A stretch of 64,000 nt of DNA from Pseudomonadota bacterium (GCA_018261615.1 JAGTSE010000005.1:85659-149658), one strand, 5' to 3'. Numbered from the stretch's first letter, positions 43,746 to 56,328 are shown. The notes: a model not told the origin generated them from the letters alone. Numbers and translations: made by a program.

Positions 43746-46601
43746 TTACAGCGCGGCGATGACGGCTTGCTGTTCAATCAGCTTCGCTTTCGCCTGAGCA
43801 TAACCGTCCAGTTTTTCACGCTCTTTCGCAATCACCGCTTCCGGTGCGCGCGCGACAAAACCTTCGTTGCCCAGCTTGCTTTCGATACGACCAATTTCCT
43901 GCTCGACCTTCGCCACTTCTTTTGCCAGACGCGCCAGCTCAGCTTCTTTGTCGATCAGACCCGCCATCGGGATCAGCAGTTCTGCGCTATCGATAATTTT
44001 AGTGACCGAAACCGGCCCTTTATCATCGGCTGGCAACACGGTAATGCTTTCCAGACGCGCCAGCGTTTGCAGGAAGTTGCGGTTATCATTCACGCGACGC
44101 ATCGCATCTTCGCTGCAACCGCGCAGCAGCAGATCCAGCGGTTTGCCCGGCGCGATATTCATCTCGGCGCGAATATTACGTACGGCGATAATCGCCTGTT
44201 TCAGCCACTCGGTATCAGCCAGCGCTTTTTCGTCAACCTGCGACGCATCGTACTGCGGGAACGGCTGCAGCATGATGGTGTCAGCAGTAATGCCTTTCAG
44301 CACTTTTACGCGCTGCCAGATGGTTTCCGTGATAAACGGAATGATCGGATGCGCGAGGCGCAGCAAACCTTCCAGCACTGTCACCAGCGTATTGCGGGTG
44401 CCGCGCAGTTCGGTTTCTGTACCACCGTTCATTACCGGTTTGGCCAGTTCCAGATACCAGTCGCAGAACTGGTTCCAGGTGAACTCGTACAGAATCCCTG
44501 CGGCGATATCGAAGCGGAAGTTGTCCAGCGCTTCGCGATACGCTTTGATGGTCTGGTTGAATTCAGCGAGGATCCAGCGGTCAGCCAGCGACAACACCCT
44601 TTCACCGCCGTTGAAACCGCAATCCTGCCCTTCGGTATTCATCAGCACAAAGCGGCTGGCGTTCCACAGCTTGTTACAGAAGTTACGGTAGCCTTCCAGA
44701 CGCTTCATATCCCAGTTGATATCGCGACCAGTTGAAGCCAGCGCCGCCAGCGTGAAGCGCAGGGCATCGGTGCCGTGCGGCTCAATGCCATCCGGGAACT
44801 GTTTCTCGGTGCGCTTACGGATTTTCTCCGCCAACTGCGGCTGCATCATGTTGCCGGTACGTTTCTCCAGCAGATCCGCCAGCGAAATACCGTCAACCAT
44901 ATCCAGCGGGTCAATCACGTTGCCTTTGGATTTGGACATCTTCTGGCCTTCGTCATCGCGGATAAGACCAGTCATGTAGACGGTCTTGAACGGCACCTGA
45001 GATTTGCCGTTTTCATCTTTGATGAAGTGCATGGTCATCATGATCATGCGCGCGATCCAGAAGAAGATGATGTCGAAGCCGGAGACCATCACGCTGGTCG
45101 GATGGAACTGACGCAGCGCATCGGTGTTTTCCGGCCAGCCGAGCGTGGAGAAGGTCCACAGCGCGGAGGAGAACCAGGTGTCCAGCACGTCATCGTCCTG
45201 ACGCAGCGCGATATCGGCGGCCAGGTTATTTTCCTGACGTACTTCCTCTTCGCTGCGGCCAACGTAGACGTTGCCGTCGTTGTCATACCACGCCGGAATT
45301 CGGTGACCCCACCACAACTGACGGGAGATACACCAGTCCTGAATATCGCGCATCCAGGAGAAATACATATTTTCGTACTGCTTCGGCACGAACTGGATGT
45401 CGCCGTTTTCCACCGCTTCAACCGCCGGTTTCGCCAGCACATCGGCACGCACGTACCACTGGTCAGTCAGCATCGGTTCGATAACCACGCCGCCGCGATC
45501 GCCGTACGGAACGGTCAGGTCGTGCGGTTTAATCTCTTCCAGCAGGCCAAGCGCGTCCACGGCGGCAACCATTACTTTACGCGCGGCAAAACGCTCCAGA
45601 TTCTGGAATTCTGCCGGGATATCCGCCGGGTAAACGTCGGATTCGTTGCCGTTAGTATCGTAAACCTGCGCGCTTTCACGGATATCGCCGTCGAAGGTCA
45701 GGATGTTGATCATCGGCAGCTTGTGGCGACGGCCCACTTCGTAGTCGTTAAAGTCGTGCGCCGGAGTGATTTTCACGCAGCCGGTGCCTTTTTCCATGTC
45801 AGCGTGTTCATCGCCCACGATCGGAATACGACGGTTAACCAGCGGCAGCACCACGAACTTGCCAATCAGATCTTTGTAACGCGGATCTTCCGGGTTGACA
45901 GCCACGCCGGTATCGCCCAACAGGGTTTCCGGACGAGTGGTGGCAACCACCAGATAATCTTTACCGTCAGCGGTTTTTGCGCCGTCGGCCAGCGGATAGC
46001 GGATATGCCACATTGAGCCTTTCGACTCGCGGTTTTCCACTTCAAGGTCGGAAATCGCTGTGCGCAGTTTCGGATCCCAGTTCACCAGACGTTTACCGCG
46101 ATAAATCAGATCTTCTTTATACAGGCGGACAAACACCTCTTTGACCGCGTTGGAGAGGCCTTCATCCATGGTAAAGCGCTCGCGCTCCCAGTCCACGGAG
46201 TTGCCCAGACGACGCATCTGGTTGGTGATGGTACCGCCGGATTCGGCTTTCCACTGCCAGATTTTGTCGATAAACGCGTCGCGACCGTAATCGTGGCGGG
46301 TTTTCCCTTCTTCTGCGGCAATTTTACGTTCAACCACCATCTGGGTTGCGATACCAGCATGGTCAGTACCTACCTGCCACAGGGTGTTTTTCCCCTGCAT
46401 GCGCTGGTAGCGGATCATGGTGTCCATGATGGTCTGCTGGAAGGCGTGGCCCATATGCAAACTGCCAGTGACGTTCGGCGGCGGGATCATGATGCAGAAG
46501 CTTTCCTGGTTTTCATCACCGTTCGGTTTGAAATAGCCCTGCTTTTCCCACTGCTCGTACAGCGGCTGTTCGATATCTTTGGGGTTGTATGTCTTTTCCA
46601 T
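43746..46601 (-). CDS. valS: Valyl-tRNA synthetase
   Basis: Class I synthetase charging tRNA-Val. 951 residues, equal to E. coli. HIGH-type motif [15 protein letters not shown] near residue 42 and KMSKSKGN near 555. The C-terminal coiled coil ([20 protein letters not shown]) is the ValRS tRNA-binding arm. Its ATG overlaps the holC stop (TAATG). Confidence 0.98.
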   Translation of the reverse strand: MEKTYNPKDIEQPLYEQWEKQGYFKPNGDENQESFCIMIPPPNVTGSLHMGHAFQQTIMDTMIRYQRMQGKNTLWQVGTDHAGIATQMVVERKIAAEEGKTRHDYGRDAFIDKIWQWKAESGGTITNQMRRLGNSVDWERERFTMDEGLSNAVKEVFVRLYKEDLIYRGKRLVNWDPKLRTAISDLEVENRESKGSMWHIRYPLADGAKTADGKDYLVVATTRPETLLGDTGVAVNPEDPRYKDLIGKFVVLPLVNRRIPIVGDEHADMEKGTGCVKITPAHDFNDYEVGRRHKLPMINILTFDGDIRESAQVYDTNGNESDVYPADIPAEFQNLERFAARKVMVAAVDALGLLEEIKPHDLTVPYGDRGGVVIEPMLTDQWYVRADVLAKPAVEAVENGDIQFVPKQYENMYFSWMRDIQDWCISRQLWWGHRIPAWYDNDGNVYVGRSEEEVRQENNLAADIALRQDDDVLDTWFSSALWTFSTLGWPENTDALRQFHPTSVMVSGFDIIFFWIARMIMMTMHFIKDENGKSQVPFKTVYMTGLIRDDEGQKMSKSKGNVIDPLDMVDGISLADLLEKRTGNMMQPQLAEKIRKRTEKQFPDGIEPHGTDALRFTLAALASTGRDINWDMKRLEGYRNFCNKLWNASRFVLMNTEGQDCGFNGGERVLSLADRWILAEFNQTIKAYREALDNFRFDIAAGILYEFTWNQFCDWYLELAKPVMNGGTETELRGTRNTLVTVLEGLLRLAHPIIPFITETIWQRVKVLKGITADTIMLQPFPQYDASQVDEKALADTEWLKQAIIAVRNIRAEMNIAPGKPLDLLLRGCSEDAMRRVNDNRNFLQTLARLESITVLPADDKGPVSVTKIIDSAELLIPMAGLIDKEAELARLAKEVAKVEQEIGRIESKLGNEGFVARAPEAVIAKEREKLDGYAQAKAKLIEQQAVIAAL

Positions 46602-47044
46602 TATTTCCAGGTTGCCGTGTTCAGGTTGAAACCGGCCACGCGGTAGGCTTTATAGCGTTCGCGCGCCAGTTGTTTCAGAGAGTCTTCGTAAGGGACGAAG
46701 TCTATCACTTCTGTGAAAGCGGTGGCAAAATCTGCAAATTCCGCGCGCAGGCTGATCAGAATATCGCGCGGGCTGCTGTTGCGCTTTTGCGGCCAGGCCA
46801 GTTCGACCGGCGCACCGCCGCGCGGACCTTCGCCTGCCACATTGTGCGGCACAAAACTCTCCGCCGGGCGCGCCCATAATGCTTCATCCAGCCGAATCGC
46901 CTGCTGCTCATCGGCACAGGCAATCAACACACGCTTGCCGTTACGCCAACGTTCTGCGGCAATTTCACACACCAGTTGCTCGACGGCGCTTAGGCCGTCA
47001 ACGGTGTTGTCATTGTCCAGAAGGTAAAAGGTCGCATTTTTCAT
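46601..47044 (-). CDS. holC: DNA polymerase III subunit chi
   Basis: A 147-residue clamp-loader accessory subunit that links SSB to the replisome. Start [20 protein letters not shown] matches HolC; hydrophobic SSB-binding residues lie in the central [18 protein letters not shown] region. It is translationally coupled to valS. Confidence 0.96.
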   Translation of the reverse strand: MKNATFYLLDNDNTVDGLSAVEQLVCEIAAERWRNGKRVLIACADEQQAIRLDEALWARPAESFVPHNVAGEGPRGGAPVELAWPQKRNSSPRDILISLRAEFADFATAFTEVIDFVPYEDSLKQLARERYKAYRVAGFNLNTATWK

Positions 47045-47062
47045 ATTGATACCCGTCGTCTT

Positions 47063-47157
47063 TCACGCTGCCTCTTTGTTGGCTGCCTGCGCGCACCCAG
47101 TCACATAGTTTTCTATGCTGCTGGGGGGGCTCAGTTGCCGCCGCGATGCAACGCGAA
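47063..47157. repeat. Dispersed palindromic repeat, copy B
   Basis: TTGGCTGCCTGCGCGCACCC then AGTCACATAG-TTTT-CTATG-type hairpin and GTTGCCGCC; related to copy A at 20547-20640. It lies between pepA and holC. Confidence 0.5.
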
Positions 47158-47189
47158 ATCCATAAGGTATAGAGTTCGCATTGCGCGAG

Positions 47190-47243
47190 GTTCCAGGCCG
47201 GATAAGGCATAGCCGCCATCCGGCAATCATAGCCATCCGGCAA
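47190..47243. repeat. REP-like sequence between pepA and holC
   Basis: AGGCCGGATAAGGCATAGCC followed by GCCATCCGGC is a standard REP palindrome, with a second partial unit CATCCGGCAATGACG. Confidence 0.65.
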
Positions 47244-47250
47244 TGACGAC

Positions 47251-48765
<1,515 letters not shown>

Positions 48766-49029
48766 CTACGCTCCTGAATCTTAAAGACAACGGCGGCGGC
48801 TACGGATAGAATTGCAAGCTTACGTAACTCATGTCCGCTGTTGCGATGACTTCGTGTTAATCTTAATGGTACTACGGTTTCGGCACGTCAGAATTGGCTC
48901 TTTCGCACCCATCCGCTGAGTATATTAATCTTAGCGATGATTTCGACGACTCAAGAGAATAAATGACGTTTAAGCCATGAAACAAGCGATTTTCCAGGAA
49001 AAAGACTGGTTTTTACGGGCGTATTTAAA

Positions 49030-50130
49030 GTGATAATCATAAGATATCTGGTGCGGGAGACGCTAAAAAGCCAGCTTGCGATCCTATTCATCCTGCTTCT
49101 GATTTTCTTTTGTCAGAAACTGGTGAGGATTTTAGGCGCAGCCGCTGATGGCGAAATCCCAACAAACCTCGTGCTCTCGCTGCTGGGGCTGGGCGTGCCG
49201 GAGATGGCGCAGCTTATCCTGCCGTTGAGTCTGTTCCTTGGCCTGTTAATGACGCTGGGCAAACTCTATACTGAAAGTGAAATTACGGTGATGCACGCCT
49301 GCGGTCTGAGCCGTGCGGTGCTGATCAAAGCCGCCATGGTGCTGGCGCTGTTTACCGGCATTATCGCTGCGGTTAACGTCATGTGGGCAGGCCCGTGGTC
49401 ATCCCGTCATCAGGATCAGGTTCTGGCGGATGCCAAAGCGAATCCCGGAATGGCGGCGCTGGCGCAGGGGCAGTTCCAGCAGGCGACAGACGGCAACTCG
49501 GTGCTGTTTATTGAAGGCGTCGAAGGCAACCACTTTAACAACGTATTCCTTGCGCAGATCCGCCCCAAAGGCAATGCGCGGCCGTCAGTGGTGGTGGCGG
49601 ATTCCGGCCAACTTTCCCAGCATAAAGACGGTTCCCAGGTGGTGACGCTCAACACCGGTACACGCTTTGAGGGTACCGCCATGCTGCGCGACTTCCGCAT
49701 CACTGATTTCCAGAACTACCAGGCGATCATCGGCCATCAGACCGTTGCGCTCGACCCGACCGATACCGAGCAGATGGACATGCGTACGTTGTTCAATACG
49801 GACACCCCGCGCGCCAGCGCAGAGCTGCACTGGCGTTTAACGCTGATCTTTACTGTGGTGATGATGGCGCTGATGGTCGTGCCGCTGAGCGTGGTTAACC
49901 CGCGTCAGGGACGCGTGTTATCGATGCTGCCCGCTATGCTGCTGTATCTCGTGTTCTTCCTGTTGCAGACCGCGCTTCGCTCAAACGGCGCGAAAGGGAA
50001 GCTGGATCCGATGATCTGGATGTGGGCGGTTAACCTGGTCTACCTGGTGCTTGCTGTGGCGCTGAACCTGTGGGATACGGTGCCGATGCGCCGGGTTCGC
50101 GCCCGTTTTACGCGTAGAGGAGCGGTATAA
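49030..50130 (+). CDS. lptF: LPS export permease LptF
   Basis: Inner-membrane subunit of the LptB2FG ABC transporter that extracts lipopolysaccharide for transport to the outer membrane. 366 residues; GTG start, giving (V/M)IIIRYLVRETLKSQLAIL as in E. coli. Six membrane segments with a large periplasmic beta-jellyroll between segments 3 and 4. Its stop overlaps the lptG start (TAATG). Confidence 0.97.
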   Translation: MIIIRYLVRETLKSQLAILFILLLIFFCQKLVRILGAAADGEIPTNLVLSLLGLGVPEMAQLILPLSLFLGLLMTLGKLYTESEITVMHACGLSRAVLIKAAMVLALFTGIIAAVNVMWAGPWSSRHQDQVLADAKANPGMAALAQGQFQQATDGNSVLFIEGVEGNHFNNVFLAQIRPKGNARPSVVVADSGQLSQHKDGSQVVTLNTGTRFEGTAMLRDFRITDFQNYQAIIGHQTVALDPTDTEQMDMRTLFNTDTPRASAELHWRLTLIFTVVMMALMVVPLSVVNPRQGRVLSMLPAMLLYLVFFLLQTALRSNGAKGKLDPMIWMWAVNLVYLVLAVALNLWDTVPMRRVRARFTRRGAV

Positions 50131-51212
50131 TGCAGGCTTTTGGCGTACTTGACCGCTATATCGGGAAAACCATCTTTTCCACCATCATGATGACGCTGTT
50201 CATGCTGGTGTCGCTCTCCGGCATTATCAAATTTGTCGATCAGTTGAAAAAAGCCGGGCAGGGGAGTTACGACGCGCTGGGCGCAGGGATGTACACCATT
50301 CTTAGCGTGCCAAAAGATATCGAGGTCTTCTTTCCGATGGCCGCGCTGCTCGGCGCGCTGCTCGGTCTGGGCATGCTGGCACAGCGCAGCGAGCTGGTGG
50401 TGATGCAGGCTTCCGGCTACACCCGGATGCAGGTGGCGCTGTCGGTGATGAAAACCGCTATTCCGCTGGTCCTGCTGACCATGGCGATTGGCGAATGGGT
50501 TGCGCCGCAGGGCGAGCAGATGGCACGTAACCAGCGTGCGCAGTCGATGTACGGCGGTTCGCTGCTCTCCACACAGTCCGGGTTGTGGGCGAAAGACGGC
50601 AACAATTTTATCTACATTGAACGTGTGAAAGGTGATGATGAGCTTGGTGGCGTCAGTATTTATACCTTCAACGATCAGCGTCGTTTGCAATCGGTGCGCT
50701 ATGCCGCATCGGCCAAATTCGATACAGAGAACAAAACCTGGCGGCTGTCGCAGGTGGATGAATCGAACCTGACCGATCCGAAACAAGTGACCGGCTCGCA
50801 GACCGTCAGCAGTGACTGGAAAACCAACCTCACGCCGGACAAACTTGGCGTAGTGGCACTGGATCCCGATGCGCTCTCTATCAGCGGCCTGCACAACTAT
50901 GTGAAGTACCTGAAGTCGAGCGGCCAGGATTCTGGTCGTTATCAGCTCAATATGTGGAGCAAAATCTTCCAGCCGCTGTCGGTGGCGGTCATGATGCTGA
51001 TGGCGCTATCGTTTATCTTTGGCCCGCTGCGTAGCGTGCCAATGGGCGTGCGCGTGGTGACCGGCATCAGCTTTGGCTTCGTTTTCTACGTGCTGGATCA
51101 GATTTTCGGCCCACTGACGCTGGTATATGGCATCCCGCCAGTGGTCGGCGCGCTGCTGCCGAGCGCCTTGTTCTTCCTGATTAGCGTGTGGCTGTTGATG
51201 CGCAAAAGCTAA
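50130..51212 (+). CDS. lptG: LPS export permease LptG
   Basis: Partner of LptF in LPS extraction. 360 residues; start MQAFGVLDRYIGKTIFSTIM. Same six-helix and periplasmic beta-jellyroll architecture as LptF. Overlapping start with lptF ensures balanced synthesis. Confidence 0.97.
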   Translation: MQAFGVLDRYIGKTIFSTIMMTLFMLVSLSGIIKFVDQLKKAGQGSYDALGAGMYTILSVPKDIEVFFPMAALLGALLGLGMLAQRSELVVMQASGYTRMQVALSVMKTAIPLVLLTMAIGEWVAPQGEQMARNQRAQSMYGGSLLSTQSGLWAKDGNNFIYIERVKGDDELGGVSIYTFNDQRRLQSVRYAASAKFDTENKTWRLSQVDESNLTDPKQVTGSQTVSSDWKTNLTPDKLGVVALDPDALSISGLHNYVKYLKSSGQDSGRYQLNMWSKIFQPLSVAVMMLMALSFIFGPLRSVPMGVRVVTGISFGFVFYVLDQIFGPLTLVYGIPPVVGALLPSALFFLISVWLLMRKS

Positions 51213-51235
51213 TACATCAGCGAAGGTGAGTATTG

Positions 51236-51266
51236 AACAAGAGAGGTCGCGACCTCTCTTTTTTTA
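51236..51266 (+). terminator. Terminator after lptFG
   Basis: Perfect stem AGAGAGGTC / GACCTCTCT with a GC centre, followed by seven T, 27 nt after lptG. Confidence 0.92.
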
Positions 51267-51484
51267 CCAAAAGCGCAGAGATGTCTCAGAGGCTTACCCG
51301 TATCGTGGTTTGTTTCTCCTCCGTGTGTCGTGGCGGCGTGCCTGCGCAAAGCGCAAAACGCATAGCTACTGCACTGACTTTGGGCGTACCACGCCGTAAT
51401 GGCTTTCAGTAAATTCTGTTCTTTGCCACGTCCGTTGTGCTTCGGGCTATGATTGAGTAACGGTTCACAACATTTTGGGAAATT

Positions 51485-53119
51485 ATGTCCAGGTTCTTTT
51501 TCAATGACCGTAAACAACTGGTCAATGACGCCATTGAAGGCTTAGTGATATCCGCACCGCACGGTAACCTTGTCCGACTCGATATTGATCCCGCCATTCG
51601 CATTGTGGCCCGCGCGGACTGGGATAAAAGCCGTGTAGCGGTGATTTCCGGCGGGGGATCCGGCCATGAACCGGCGCATGCTGGCTTTGTCGGCAAAGGT
51701 ATGCTAACAGCCGCCGTCTGTGGCGATGTGTTTGCTTCGCCCAGCGTCGATGCGGTGCTAAATGCCATCGTGGCGGTAACCGGCGATCGCGGCTGCCTGT
51801 TGATTGTTAAAAACTACACTGGCGACCGCCTTAACTTTGGCCTTGCGGCGGAAAAAGCCAAGCGCTACGGCCTGAAAGTAGAGATGGTGATCGTCGCTGA
51901 CGACATCGCGCTGCCGGATAACAAACAGCCGCGCGGCATCGCCGGAACGGCGCTGGTACACAAGATTGCCGGGCATGCTGCTGAGCACGGTAAATCGCTG
52001 AGTGAAGTGCGCGACATCGCGCAAAAGGCTTGCGATAACGTCTACAGCCTGGGGCTGGCGATGGAGACCTGCAACCTGCCGGGCAGCGAAGAGGAAGGGC
52101 GTATTCAGCGCGGCAAGGTCGAGCTTGGGTTGGGGATCCACGGCGAGCCAGGTGCCTCTATTGTCGAGACGCAGAACAGCAAGTTGCTTATCGACACGCT
52201 GGTGAAACCGCTGAAAGCTGCGGTGGGTGACGATCGCGTCGCCGTGCTGATCAATAACCTTGGCGGTGTTTCGGCACTTGAGATGGCGCTGTTAACCAAA
52301 GAACTGGCGCATTCCGCGCTGAAAAATCAGATTGCCTGGTTGATTGGCCCTGCGCCGCTGGTCAGTTCACTGGATATGAAAGGTTTTTCCGTGTCGTTGC
52401 TGCGTCTGAATGAAACGTTCGAGCAGGCGATTTGCGCGAACGTGCAAACCGTTGGCTGGCAAAAACCGGTGGCGTTCGCACCGATGAAAACCCAGCAGCA
52501 CAATGCGGTGTATGACGGGCTGGAGATTGAACCTTCAGACAATCCACAGGTAAAAGCGCTGATCGGCACAGCGGTGCAGACGCTGATTGGTCTGGAAAAC
52601 CGCCTGAATGCGCTGGATGCGAAAGTGGGCGATGGCGATACCGGTTCGACCTTCGCCGAAGGTGCGCGTGAGATTGCCCGCCTGCTGGAACAAGAGGCGC
52701 TGCCGCTGAATAACACCGCGCAGTTGCTGCAACTGATCGGCGAACGGCTGGCAACGGTAATGGGCGGCTCAAGCGGTGTGCTGATGTCGATCTTCTTTAC
52801 TGCGGCAGGCAACGCTTTACACAGCGGCACCGCGCTGCCGGAGGCGTTACTGCTGGGGCTAAAACAGATGAAGCACTACGGCGGGGCGGATCTGGGCGAT
52901 CGTACGCTGATCGATGCGCTGCAACCGGCGCTGGAAGCGCTGCGCGACAACGGGCTGGAGGCCGCCGTCTCTGCGGCGAAAAGCGGGGCTGTCAGTACGG
53001 CAACCATGCAAAAAGCTGGTGCCGGGCGCTCGTCGTACGTTAACAGTGAAAATCTTGATGGCGTAAGCGATCCCGGCGCGGTGGCGATTGCCGAAGTGTT
53101 TGCCGCAATGGCGAAATAA
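51485..53119 (+). CDS. ATP-dependent dihydroxyacetone kinase, DhaK-DhaL fusion
   Basis: A 544-residue cytosolic kinase. The DhaK half (1-335) has GGGSGHEPAHAGFVGKGML and the His that binds dihydroxyacetone covalently, about His219 in LGIHGEPG. The DhaL half starts near 350, with the nucleotide-Mg motif DAKVGDGDTGST. The Citrobacter-type fusion uses ATP, unlike the PTS-coupled DhaKLM of E. coli. No glycerol dehydrogenase is nearby. The gene appears to be single, with REP sequence after it. Confidence 0.95.
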   Translation: MSRFFFNDRKQLVNDAIEGLVISAPHGNLVRLDIDPAIRIVARADWDKSRVAVISGGGSGHEPAHAGFVGKGMLTAAVCGDVFASPSVDAVLNAIVAVTGDRGCLLIVKNYTGDRLNFGLAAEKAKRYGLKVEMVIVADDIALPDNKQPRGIAGTALVHKIAGHAAEHGKSLSEVRDIAQKACDNVYSLGLAMETCNLPGSEEEGRIQRGKVELGLGIHGEPGASIVETQNSKLLIDTLVKPLKAAVGDDRVAVLINNLGGVSALEMALLTKELAHSALKNQIAWLIGPAPLVSSLDMKGFSVSLLRLNETFEQAICANVQTVGWQKPVAFAPMKTQQHNAVYDGLEIEPSDNPQVKALIGTAVQTLIGLENRLNALDAKVGDGDTGSTFAEGAREIARLLEQEALPLNNTAQLLQLIGERLATVMGGSSGVLMSIFFTAAGNALHSGTALPEALLLGLKQMKHYGGADLGDRTLIDALQPALEALRDNGLEAAVSAAKSGAVSTATMQKAGAGRSSYVNSENLDGVSDPGAVAIAEVFAAMAK

Positions 53120-53123
53120 AGCT

Positions 53124-53190
53124 AAACCGCCATCCGGCACAATTGCCCGGTGGCGCTGATGCTTACCGGGCCTGCGCGATCAATTTACGG
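53124..53190. repeat. REP-like sequence after the dihydroxyacetone kinase
   Basis: CCGCCATCCGGCACAATTGC and CCGGTGGCGCTGATGCTTAC followed by CGGGCC are related to the other REP units in this window. Confidence 0.6.
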
Positions 53191-53224
53191 ATCGGGCAGA
53201 CCCGTACAACGGTTTTATTATGTT

Positions 53225-54244
53225 TTAGAAATCCGCTTTTAACACCACGCGGTAACGGGCTTTCCCGTCGCGCACATGCTGCAAGGCTTCGTTGATTTGC
53301 GACATCGGGAACATCTCTGTGGTTGGCGCGACTTTGGCGCGTCCGGCAAACTTCATCAGCTTGCGCAGCTCAAACGGCGTGCCAGTTGCCGAACCCGAGA
53401 TGCTGCGGTCACCGGCGATCAGGGTAAATGCTGGCACTTCCAGCGGCTTCAGCACGGCACCCACAGTATGGAAATGGCCGCCGTGGGTCAGCGCTTCAAA
53501 ATAAGGCTGCCAGTTAAGATCGACGTTAACGGTGTTGATGATCAGATCGTACTGACCTGCCAGCGCTTTCAAGGCCTCCGGATCGCGGCTGTTCACGACA
53601 TAGTCGGCACCCATGATCCGCACTTCCGCTTCTTTAGCCGGATTTGAACTGAACGCCGTCACTTCACAGCCCATTGCATGCAGCAGCTTGATGGCGATAT
53701 GCCCGAGGCCGCCAATACCAATCACGCCGACGCGGCTGGTCGCGGTGATATTGTGCATCAGCAGCGGTTTAAACACGGTAATGCCTCCGCACAGCAGCGG
53801 TCCGGCGGTTTCGATATCGATGCTGTCCGGCAACGGGATCACCCACTGCCAGTTTGCGCGGAGCTTATCGGCAAAACCGCCGCGATTCAGAATGGTCGGT
53901 ACTGCGCCTTCCAGGCAGTTGATATGGTTGCCGTCGATACAGGCATCGCAGTGCCCGCAACTGCGCGCTGTCCAGCCGATACCCACTCGCTGGCCCACTT
54001 TTAACCCTTTGTTTTGCGCGGCATTACCCAACTCTACCACGCGGCCAATCACTTCATGCCCGGCCACCAGCGGGTACTGGGAGAAGCCCCATTCATTGTC
54101 GATCATCGATAAGTCTGAATGGCAGATACCGCAATAATCCACCTGCACTTCCACATCTTCTGCTGCCAGCGGGCCGGCATCGTATTCCTGCAATTCAAGC
54201 GCGGCACCGGCCTGCGGCGCGGCGTAATTTTTGATGATGCTCAT
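53225..54244 (-). CDS. ahr: NADPH-dependent aldehyde reductase Ahr (zinc alcohol dehydrogenase)
   Basis: Medium-chain dehydrogenase of 339 residues, nearly identical in motifs to E. coli Ahr (YjgB), which reduces C3-C18 aldehydes. Catalytic zinc ligands are in [10 protein letters not shown] and AGHEVIGRV; structural zinc Cys in [16 protein letters not shown]; Rossmann motif [14 protein letters not shown]. It is the last backbone gene before the cassette next to leuX. Confidence 0.96.
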   Translation of the reverse strand: MSIIKNYAAPQAGAALELQEYDAGPLAAEDVEVQVDYCGICHSDLSMIDNEWGFSQYPLVAGHEVIGRVVELGNAAQNKGLKVGQRVGIGWTARSCGHCDACIDGNHINCLEGAVPTILNRGGFADKLRANWQWVIPLPDSIDIETAGPLLCGGITVFKPLLMHNITATSRVGVIGIGGLGHIAIKLLHAMGCEVTAFSSNPAKEAEVRIMGADYVVNSRDPEALKALAGQYDLIINTVNVDLNWQPYFEALTHGGHFHTVGAVLKPLEVPAFTLIAGDRSISGSATGTPFELRKLMKFAGRAKVAPTTEMFPMSQINEALQHVRDGKARYRVVLKADF

Positions 54245-54479
54245 TACGGATTCCTTCGGTTTTGAGGGGGACGCATGAAGTGTAGGGCATCAGGCGCTTC
54301 TCCGGCAGAATGTCGCGCGTCAGACCGCCCGTTTCGCCAAAGCCATGCCTTCCGTCCTGGGCCATTTCCCCTGTTTTAACCCGTCATCCAGCCAATATTT
54401 TCCGGCTTTCCCGGCCTGTAGTGTGGGTACTGCGAATTCGCAACACGATGTTTCTGTACAACTCACAGGAGTACGCATT

Positions 54480-55127
54480 ATGGATTCACAATTCATTGGA
54501 TCGGTCATTAATGCACTACCGCTGGAAAATATGATCGGCGGCCCGTTGCAGGCGATGATCAAAGCACAGGTACAGGCGAGTAAGGCCTACGCCGACTTCC
54601 TGCTCTCTGTCTGTATTAAGGATGGTAAAGCGGAGTCGGTGCAGTTCGATTACGACGAAACCGTGGTTGACGAGAAAGGCGTGATTCAGGGCGTGGTGAA
54701 AAAAACCATGCGCATCCCGCTGCTGGCTGCCATCTCTCACCCGAACATCAGCATCGAAGAAGGGACTATCGACTTCGAACTGGAAGTTTCCCAGAGCGAA
54801 GCCAGCAGCAGCCAGACCGATGCGGAAGCTTCGCTGGAAGCATCCGTCGGCTGGGGGCCGTTCAGCGTCAAAATCAGCGGACGTGTTTCGCATAAAGATC
54901 AGCAAACCCGCTCCACTGATACCCGCGCGAAATACAGCATCCACACCCAGGTCAAACGTCAGCCGCCGCCGGAAGCACTGATGCGCGTGATTGATTTCCT
55001 GACGGATGCCGCAACACGCCCGGCTGTTCTGCCGTCTGAGGCGCAAAAGCTTGAATCGAAAAAGCTTGATGCCTATCCCGAAACGCCTGCTGGCGCTGCA
55101 AAAAAACCGGCTGACGCGCCGCATTAA
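54480..55127 (+). CDS. DUF2589 family protein, copy 1
   Basis: A 215-residue protein with no signal peptide or membrane segment. The start MDSQFIGSVINALPLENMIG and the GGPLQAMIKAQVQASKAYAD helix, the VKKTMRIPLLAAISHPNISI strand and the RVSHKDQQTRSTDTRAKYSI segment are the conserved core of DUF2589. The C-terminal 40 residues are Ala/Pro/Lys-rich and probably disordered. Function unknown. CACAGGAG precedes the start; the frame's longer upstream extension has no support. First gene of the leuX-side cassette. Confidence 0.8.
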   Translation: MDSQFIGSVINALPLENMIGGPLQAMIKAQVQASKAYADFLLSVCIKDGKAESVQFDYDETVVDEKGVIQGVVKKTMRIPLLAAISHPNISIEEGTIDFELEVSQSEASSSQTDAEASLEASVGWGPFSVKISGRVSHKDQQTRSTDTRAKYSIHTQVKRQPPPEALMRVIDFLTDAATRPAVLPSEAQKLESKKLDAYPETPAGAAKKPADAPH

Positions 55128-55181
55128 TTCTGATGTTCACACTGAGGCTGCGTTGCAGCCTCATTTTTCACGGAGCGCACT

Positions 55182-55880
55182 ATGTCAATAAAAGACTGGC
55201 TTCGCGGCAACCGGAATACGCAACAGAAGGCGAACGAGCAACCTACGGCTCCGCCGGACGAGAGCGCCGGAATGCCGCCCGACGATCCGACGACACAAGA
55301 GACCAGCGGGTTGCCGCCTGCGGATCCGCCCTCTTCGGATCCACCGCCCGATCCACCGCCGCCGGAAGGCTCACCACCCGGTGGCCCGGTTGGGGCTCAT
55401 CTCTCGCTGGCGGATATCACGCGCGGGATGCAGCACGCCGCATCGGCGGCAAACCAGCTTATCGCGCATCAGTACATGCAGGCGCTGGACCCCTTTTTTG
55501 AGCACAGCGATGACGGAAGGCTGGTGCCAAAAGTCGTTGAAATGGCGCTGGATGATCAACATCACTTTACCTTGCCGCTGGTGGCGCTCTCCACGCCGCG
55601 CGGGCTGATGCTGGAAAAAATGAAGGTTTTTTTGACGGTACGAACCGATGCCGTTGAGCAACACAGCGCGGTTTCCGGTACGCCCGATGACACGGTTGGC
55701 CGCTTCTTCGTCAGCATGTCGCCGCTGAGCCGTGAAGGCAGCGGTCGCGACAGCGGGCATGTGGACATTGAAATGCAGTTCACCGTGCTGGAGCCGCCGG
55801 AAAGCGTGATGCGGCTGATTGAAGAGTACACCCGACAAGTTCTTCCCCAATCTAGCGTGAGGAGTGATGACAATGGCTAA
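55182..55880 (+). CDS. DUF2589 family protein, copy 2 with proline-rich N-terminus
   Basis: A 232-residue paralogue. Residues 15-72 are almost wholly Pro/Asp/Ser/Gly (for example SSDPPPDPPPPEGSPPGG), a flexible arm; the DUF2589 core follows from LSLADITRGMQHAASAANQL, with TLPLVALSTPRGLMLEKMKV and VDIEMQFTVLEPPESVMRL. This is a compressed version of copy 1. Its last 8 nt overlap the lysozyme start, so translation is coupled. Confidence 0.78.
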   Translation: MSIKDWLRGNRNTQQKANEQPTAPPDESAGMPPDDPTTQETSGLPPADPPSSDPPPDPPPPEGSPPGGPVGAHLSLADITRGMQHAASAANQLIAHQYMQALDPFFEHSDDGRLVPKVVEMALDDQHHFTLPLVALSTPRGLMLEKMKVFLTVRTDAVEQHSAVSGTPDDTVGRFFVSMSPLSREGSGRDSGHVDIEMQFTVLEPPESVMRLIEEYTRQVLPQSSVRSDDNG

Positions 55881-56328
55881 CCAACCAGCAAACACCGGCG
55901 CGGCCGGGTTGACATTAATTAAGTCTTTTGAAGGGCTAAGCCTGGAGAAATACCGCGATGCGGTCGGTAAATGGACTATCGGCTACGGCCATTTGATTTT
56001 GCCCCAGGAGAATTTCCCGCAGGCGTTAAGCAAGGTGGAAGCGGAAGATTTGTTGCGGGCGGATCTGGGGATGACCGAACGCGGGGTTCATCGCCTCGTG
56101 ACTGTCGATCTCAACCAGAACCAGTTCGATGCGCTGGTGGCGTTTACCTTTAACGTTGGAGTGGGAAATTTGCAGGACTCGACACTGTTACGCCTGCTTA
56201 ATCAGGGACAATACCAGGCGGCGGCGGACCAGCTTCCGCGCTGGAATAAAGCCGGTGGCAAAATTCTCCCCGGCTTGACCCGTCGCCGCGATGCGGAACG
56301 TGCGCTGTTTATGGCACCCGTCAACTGA
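55873..56328 (+). CDS. T4-type lysozyme / phage endolysin (GH24)
   Basis: A 151-residue muramidase. The Glu-8aa-Asp-5aa-Thr catalytic triad is Glu20, Asp29 and Thr35 (SFEGLSLEKYRDAVGKWTIG), with the same spacing as T4 lysozyme. VAFTFNVGVGNLQ and LPGLTRRRDAERALF are the later conserved blocks. The start at 55873 is chosen for AGGAG at 55860-55864; an ATG at 55867 is too close to it. No signal peptide, membrane or SAR segment is present, and no holin or spanin is adjacent, so it is not an ordinary prophage lysis module. Confidence 0.88.
   Translation: MANQPANTGAAGLTLIKSFEGLSLEKYRDAVGKWTIGYGHLILPQENFPQALSKVEAEDLLRADLGMTERGVHRLVTVDLNQNQFDALVAFTFNVGVGNLQDSTLLRLLNQGQYQAAADQLPRWNKAGGKILPGLTRRRDAERALFMAPVN

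Noticed and set aside
44775..46016. 413-codon plus-strand ORF antisense to valS
   Set aside because: Shadow frame of valS; composition rich in His/Val/Arg as expected from antisense reading.
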